A stretch of DNA of 8,675 nucleotides, taken from positions 12,665 to 21,339 of the forward strand of contig NZ_ML142858.1 of NCBI RefSeq assembly GCF_004138495.1, in the 5' to 3' direction. This document shows positions 5,837 through 8,675 of the stretch, in pieces. Within the stretch, counting starts at the first letter, position 1, and each line of letters starts with the position of its first letter. The translations under genes and the position numbers were made by a program. The notes beneath the pieces were generated by a model. The model did no database searches, had not been told where the DNA came from, and saw nothing but the letters and a program-made list of their open reading frames with translations. The stretch is from Phytoactinopolyspora endophytica (GTDB taxonomy: Bacteria; Actinomycetota; Actinomycetes; Jiangellales; Jiangellaceae).

Positions 5837-6994
5837 ATGCGCGTCGCGATCATCACCGAATCGTTTCTACCGCAGATCAACGGAGTGACGAACTCGGTCT
5901 GCCGGGTCGTGGAGCACCTGGCCCGGCACCGGCACGACGCGCTCGTCGTCGCTCCGGGCGAGGGCGTGACGCAGTACCTCGGTGCGCCCGTCGTCCGGGT
6001 GCGCTCGGCCACGCTGCCGGGCAACGAGGACAGCGTCGTAGGGCTCGCGACCTGGCGGCGGATCAGCGCCGTCCTGCGTGAGTTCCAGCCGGACGTCGTC
6101 CACCTGGCCTCGCCGGCCTGGCTCGGCAAAGCCGGGATGAAGGCGGCGGCGAGGCTGGAGATTCCGACCGTAGCGGTCTTCCAGACGGATCTCGCTGGGT
6201 TCGCCCGCGGTTACCGCGTCTGGCGGATGGTCGGCGATGGCGCCATCTGGTCCTGGCTGGGGCGGATTCACGAAAGGGCGGACCGGACGCTCGCGCCGTC
6301 GTCGGCGACGATGCAGCAGCTCGCGGCCCATGGCTTCCCGCGGCTGGCCCGGTGGGGCAGAGGGGTGGACCTGGTCCGGTTCCATCCGGCGCATCGTCAT
6401 GAGCGGTTGCGCCGGCAGATCGCCCCCGCGGGGGAGGCCATCGTGGGATACGTCGGACGCCTCGCCCCCGAGAAGCATGTGTCCTCGCTGGCGGTCCTGC
6501 GCGATGTCCCAGGCATCCGCGTGGCGATCGTCGGTGGCGGGCCGAGCGAGGACGCCCTGCGTAGACAGCTGCCCGATGCCGCGTTCCTCGGTTTCCGCAC
6601 GGGCGAGGATCTGTCGCGGGCATACGCCAGCCTGGACGTGTTCGTCCACACCGGCCCCGCGGAAACGTTCTGCCAGACCGTCCAAGAGGCGTTGGCCTCC
6701 GGTGTTCCCGTGGTGGCGCCCAACTCCGGCGGCCCGGTCGACCTCGTCGCCCCCGGTCGGAACGGATTCCTCGCCGATCCGGCCGACCCCCTTCAGATGC
6801 GGGCCGCCGTCGAGAAGCTGGCGGGCGATGCCGAGCTCCGCAGCGCCATGTCGGTGGCCGCCCGGGAGTCCGTCCACGGCCGCTCCTGGGCCGCCGTGTG
6901 CGACGAACTGCTCGGCCACTACGCCGACGCCGTCGCGCACCGCAATGGTGAGGCCGCCCGCGACAACCGTCGATCGGCCGCGTCGCGTTCCTGA
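5837..6994 (+). CDS. GT4-family glycosyltransferase, probable GDP-mannose-dependent alpha-mannosyltransferase (MgtA-like)
   Basis: 385 residues, normal for GT-B fold retaining enzymes of family GT4. The start MRVAIITESFLPQINGVTNSV (1-21) is the N-terminal acceptor-site pattern of mycobacterial MgtA-type mannosyltransferases. RADRTLAPSSATMQQL (147-162) and WGRGVD (173-178) follow. The C-terminal nucleotide-sugar half has GYVGRLAPEKHV (204-215) with the Arg208/Lys213 pair, IVGGGP (231-236), and the E-X7-E signature Glu276 to Glu284 within ETFCQTVQEALASGVPVV. A GGPVDLV segment completes the donor site. There is no membrane span, so it acts on the cytoplasmic face, probably adding mannose to a glycolipid or lipoglycan. 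Donor and acceptor are inferred from resemblance. GGAG lies just before the ATG. The gene stands alone, 232 bases ahead of sdhC. Confidence 0.87.
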   Translation: MRVAIITESFLPQINGVTNSVCRVVEHLARHRHDALVVAPGEGVTQYLGAPVVRVRSATLPGNEDSVVGLATWRRISAVLREFQPDVVHLASPAWLGKAGMKAAARLEIPTVAVFQTDLAGFARGYRVWRMVGDGAIWSWLGRIHERADRTLAPSSATMQQLAAHGFPRLARWGRGVDLVRFHPAHRHERLRRQIAPAGEAIVGYVGRLAPEKHVSSLAVLRDVPGIRVAIVGGGPSEDALRRQLPDAAFLGFRTGEDLSRAYASLDVFVHTGPAETFCQTVQEALASGVPVVAPNSGGPVDLVAPGRNGFLADPADPLQMRAAVEKLAGDAELRSAMSVAARESVHGRSWAAVCDELLGHYADAVAHRNGEAARDNRRSAASRS

Positions 6995-7035
6995 GTGGCC
7001 GAGCGGTCGCGGGGGGACTTATGTCACACGCCAGA

Positions 7036-7048
7036 GGTGAGATTCACC
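7036..7048. promoter_or_regulatory. Operator-like inverted repeat upstream of sdhC
   Basis: GGTGA (7036-7040) and TCACC (7044-7048) form a perfect 5-bp inverted repeat around GAT. It lies 24 bases upstream of a TACGAT -10 candidate (7073-7078), that is, just upstream of or overlapping the expected -35 position. It may be a regulator site for the sdh operon; at this length it could also be chance. Confidence 0.3.
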
Positions 7049-7072
7049 ACGGATCGGCGTTGTTTGTCGGGC

Positions 7073-7078
7073 TACGAT
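7073..7078 (+). promoter_or_regulatory. Candidate -10 box for the sdh operon
   Basis: TACGAT fits the actinobacterial TANNNT -10 pattern. I find no good -35 box 16-18 bases upstream, which would suggest an activated promoter if the box is used. Transcription would begin near 7085, leaving a leader of about 140 bases that contains the structured region at 7112-7193. Confidence 0.3.
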
Positions 7079-7111
7079 AAACGCCGGTCGCAGCCCGAAT
7101 GCTGCGGCTGG

Positions 7112-7193
7112 GCGCACATGAACGAGTGGTCCGGCCTTCACGGGGAGGTTGTCCCCTCGATGCGGATGCCGTAGCTCGTTCATGATCGTGCGC
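7112..7193 (+). ncRNA. Candidate structured RNA leader upstream of sdhC
   Basis: CATGAACGAG (7117-7126) pairs exactly with CTCGTTCATG (7175-7184). The stem continues outward with GCGCA (7112-7116) and TGCGC (7189-7193) after a 4-base bulge, for 15 base pairs in total. Inside are CGGC (7132-7135) with GCCG (7168-7171), and a hairpin GGGGA-GGTTG-TCCCC (7142-7156). The region ends 33 bases before the sdhC GTG and leaves the ribosome binding site (7213-7220) free. A further short pair lies upstream (CAGCC 7091-7095 with GGCTG 7106-7110). This is consistent with a cis-regulatory leader RNA of the sdh operon. I cannot match it to a known riboswitch class, and protein binding to DNA repeats is an alternative. 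Confidence 0.45.
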
Positions 7194-7226
7194 CCGAACT
7201 CCGAGATATGCGAAAGGTGACCTCCC

Positions 7227-7604
7227 GTGCCCAAAGCGCCGGCAGGCACGCTCTATCGCGGCCGTGAAGGCATGTGGTCGTGGGTGGCCCACCGGGTCAC
7301 CGGTATCGGCATCTTCTTCTTCCTCTTCGTCCACGTGCTCGACACCGCGCTGGTCAGGGTCTCGCCGGAGGCCTACAACACCGCGATCGAGACGTACCAG
7401 ACGCCCATCGTCGGTCTCATGGAGGTCGGACTGGTCGCAGCGGTGATCTACCACGCCTTCAACGGCGTGCGGATCATCCTGGTGGACTTCTGGAGCAAGG
7501 GCCCGCGCTACCAGCGTCAGATGCTGGCCGGTGTGCTGATCCTCTGGGTCGTCCTGATGGTGCCGTTCATGATCCGTCACCTCTCTCACGTGTTCGGAGG
7601 CTGA
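7227..7604 (+). CDS. sdhC: Succinate dehydrogenase cytochrome b556 subunit (SdhC)
   Basis: Membrane anchor of complex II that binds heme b and helps reduce menaquinone with electrons from succinate. It has 125 residues and three membrane segments (about 24-42, 62-82 and 98-116). The family signature HRVTGIGIFFFLFVH (22-36) opens the first helix, and YHAFNGVR (75-82) in the second carries His76, the expected axial heme ligand. It starts at GTG 7227, with the Shine-Dalgarno AGGTGA (7215-7220) 6 bases upstream. It is first in an sdhC-sdhD-sdhA operon, with five bases separating it from sdhD. The sdhD ribosome binding site lies within its last codons, so the two are probably translationally coupled. 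Confidence 0.94.
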   Translation: MPKAPAGTLYRGREGMWSWVAHRVTGIGIFFFLFVHVLDTALVRVSPEAYNTAIETYQTPIVGLMEVGLVAAVIYHAFNGVRIILVDFWSKGPRYQRQMLAGVLILWVVLMVPFMIRHLSHVFGG

Positions 7605-7609
7605 GACTC

Positions 7610-8056
7610 GTGACCGCAACCACCATCGCCGCACCGCGTACGCCGCGCCGGTCGCGTGGCCGTACCAACACCGAGCTCTACGCATGGCTGTTCATGCGGA
7701 TCTCCGGCGTCCTGCTCATGGTGCTGGTCTTCGGGCACCTGTTCGTCAACCTGATGATCGGCGACGGCATCAACGCGCTCGACTTCGCCTTCGTCGCCGG
7801 GAAGTGGGCCGACCCGTTCTGGCAGATCTGGGACCTGCTCATGCTGTGGCTCGCCATGATCCACGGGACCAACGGACTGCGCACGATCATCAACGACTAC
7901 GCCGAACGTGACCAGCTCCGGATGTGGCTGAAGGTCGGGCTCTACACCGCCACGGCGATCACCATAGTCCTCGGCACCCTGGTGATCTTCACATTCGACC
8001 CGTGCCCCGCCGAGGCGGCCGCTGACTTGCTGCCGTCGTTCTGCCCGGCGCCGTAA
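7610..8056 (+). CDS. sdhD: Succinate dehydrogenase membrane anchor subunit (SdhD)
   Basis: Second membrane anchor of complex II, 148 residues. After a basic, Pro-rich cytoplasmic N-terminus (PRTPRRSRGRT, 9-19) come three membrane segments (about 32-50, 71-92 and 108-128). The signature HGTNGLRTI (85-93) contains His85, the likely heme ligand from this subunit, and His43 lies in the first helix. The frame is open far upstream, overlapping sdhC, but I start at GTG 7610 because GGAGG (7596-7600) lies 9 bases before it and the resulting length fits the family. The short C-terminal tail contains two Cys (132 and 145), which is slightly unusual. sdhA follows after 24 bases. Confidence 0.93.
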   Translation: MTATTIAAPRTPRRSRGRTNTELYAWLFMRISGVLLMVLVFGHLFVNLMIGDGINALDFAFVAGKWADPFWQIWDLLMLWLAMIHGTNGLRTIINDYAERDQLRMWLKVGLYTATAITIVLGTLVIFTFDPCPAEAAADLLPSFCPAP

Positions 8057-8080
8057 CCGCGGTAGAAAGTAGGTACTCCC

Positions 8081-8675
8081 ATGCAGACTCACCAATATGA
8101 CGTTGTGATCATCGGAGCGGGCGGAGCCGGCATGCGCGCCGCTCTCGAAGCCGGACAGCGGGCCCGCACCGCTGTGATCACCAAGCTGTACCCGACCCGC
8201 TCGCACACCGGCGCCGCACAGGGCGGCATGTGCGCAGCCCTGGCGAACGTCGAGGAAGACAGCCCGGAATGGCACACCTTCGACACCGTCAAGGGCGGCG
8301 ACTTCCTCGTCGACCAGGACGCCGCGGAGATCATGGCCAAGGAGGCGATCGACGCCGTTCTGGATCTGGAGAAGATGGGCCTGCCGTTCAACCGGACCGA
8401 GGACGGCACCATCGACCAGCGCCGGTTCGGAGGGCACACCCGCAACCATGGCGAGGCCGCCGTGCGGCGCGCCTGCTACTCGGCCGACCGCACCGGGCAC
8501 ATGATCCTGCAGACGCTCTATCAGCAGTGCATCAAGCACAACGTGGACTTCTTCAGCGAGTTCTACGTCCTGGACGTCATCTTCAATGAGGTCGATGGTG
8601 AGCGGCGCACCGCCGGTGTGGTCGCCTACGACCTCGCCAGCGGCGAGGTCCACGTCGTGCGGGCCAAGTCGGTGG
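8081..8675 (+). CDS. sdhA: Succinate dehydrogenase flavoprotein subunit (SdhA), 5' part
   Basis: Catalytic subunit of complex II: oxidises succinate to fumarate and passes electrons through FAD to the iron-sulfur subunit. The first 198 residues are present, about a third of the usual 580-600; the gene runs off the window with no frameshift. Visible are the FAD dinucleotide motif GAGGAG (12-17), the SHTGAAQGGM segment (41-50) with His42 in the position of the covalent FAD-binding histidine, KGGDFLVDQ (71-79), MGLPFNRTEDG (99-109), and RRFGGHTRNHGE (114-125). The ATG at 8081 follows AGTAGGT (8068-8074) at 6 bases. It is the third gene of the operon; sdhB would be expected downstream, outside the window. 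Confidence 0.96.
   Translation, partial: MQTHQYDVVIIGAGGAGMRAALEAGQRARTAVITKLYPTRSHTGAAQGGMCAALANVEEDSPEWHTFDTVKGGDFLVDQDAAEIMAKEAIDAVLDLEKMGLPFNRTEDGTIDQRRFGGHTRNHGEAAVRRACYSADRTGHMILQTLYQQCIKHNVDFFSEFYVLDVIFNEVDGERRTAGVVAYDLASGEVHVVRAKSV

Noticed and set aside
7586..8653. Long minus-strand frame opposite sdhD and sdhA
   Set aside because: It is the shadow of two well-supported succinate dehydrogenase genes.
1..8675. Mobile element, phage, toxin-antitoxin or defence system
   Set aside because: No transposase, integrase, terminal repeats, tRNA-associated duplications or defence-type domains are seen. The only foreign-looking gene is at 5071-5646, and it carries no mobility signal.

Overview
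The window is ordinary chromosome from a high-GC Gram-positive (Actinobacteria) organism. The evidence is strong G/C preference at third codon positions, GTG starts behind clear Shine-Dalgarno sequences, an actinobacterial-type sdhC-sdhD-sdhA order, and a MgtA-like mannosyltransferase. The genus cannot be named from the sequence. A very acidic surface lipoprotein would fit a salt-tolerant member, but that is only a guess.

Layout. (1) Positions 1-115 hold the last codons of a plus-strand gene. (2) Positions 135-3797 hold a complete dTDP-L-rhamnose set in mixed orientation: rfbB on minus, rfbA and rfbC on plus, rfbD on minus. rfbB and rfbA diverge from a 233-base control region that carries two identical 8-bp palindromes 44 bp apart. 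rfbC and rfbD converge and overlap by 11 bases. (3) Positions 3798-4199 are non-coding, with a nested hairpin and candidate promoters. (4) Positions 4200-5015 encode a lipoprotein with a long Asp/Glu-rich linker and a C-terminal beta domain. (5) A strong stem-loop at 5022-5065 separates it from the convergent minus-strand gene at 5071-5646, whose protein I do not recognise. Its N-terminal half looks like a receiver fold without the phospho-acceptor Asp, and its codon use is out of step with its neighbours, including two TTA codons. (6) Positions 5837-6994 encode a GT4 glycosyltransferase. (7) Positions 6995-7226 are a leader or promoter region with extensive potential RNA structure. (8) Positions 7227-8675 carry sdhC, sdhD and the first third of sdhA, for succinate dehydrogenase.

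How it works together. RfbA, RfbB, RfbC and RfbD convert glucose-1-phosphate to dTDP-L-rhamnose, which Actinobacteria use for cell-wall linkers and surface glycans. The MgtA-like enzyme also belongs to envelope glycan or glycolipid synthesis, and the lipoprotein sits on the outer membrane face. The sdh operon is respiratory and TCA-cycle metabolism and looks like a separate unit. No defence, phage, CRISPR, transposon, tRNA or rRNA signal was found. The least explained items are the sdh leader structure, the paired palindromes between rfbB and rfbA, and the atypical gene at 5071-5646.
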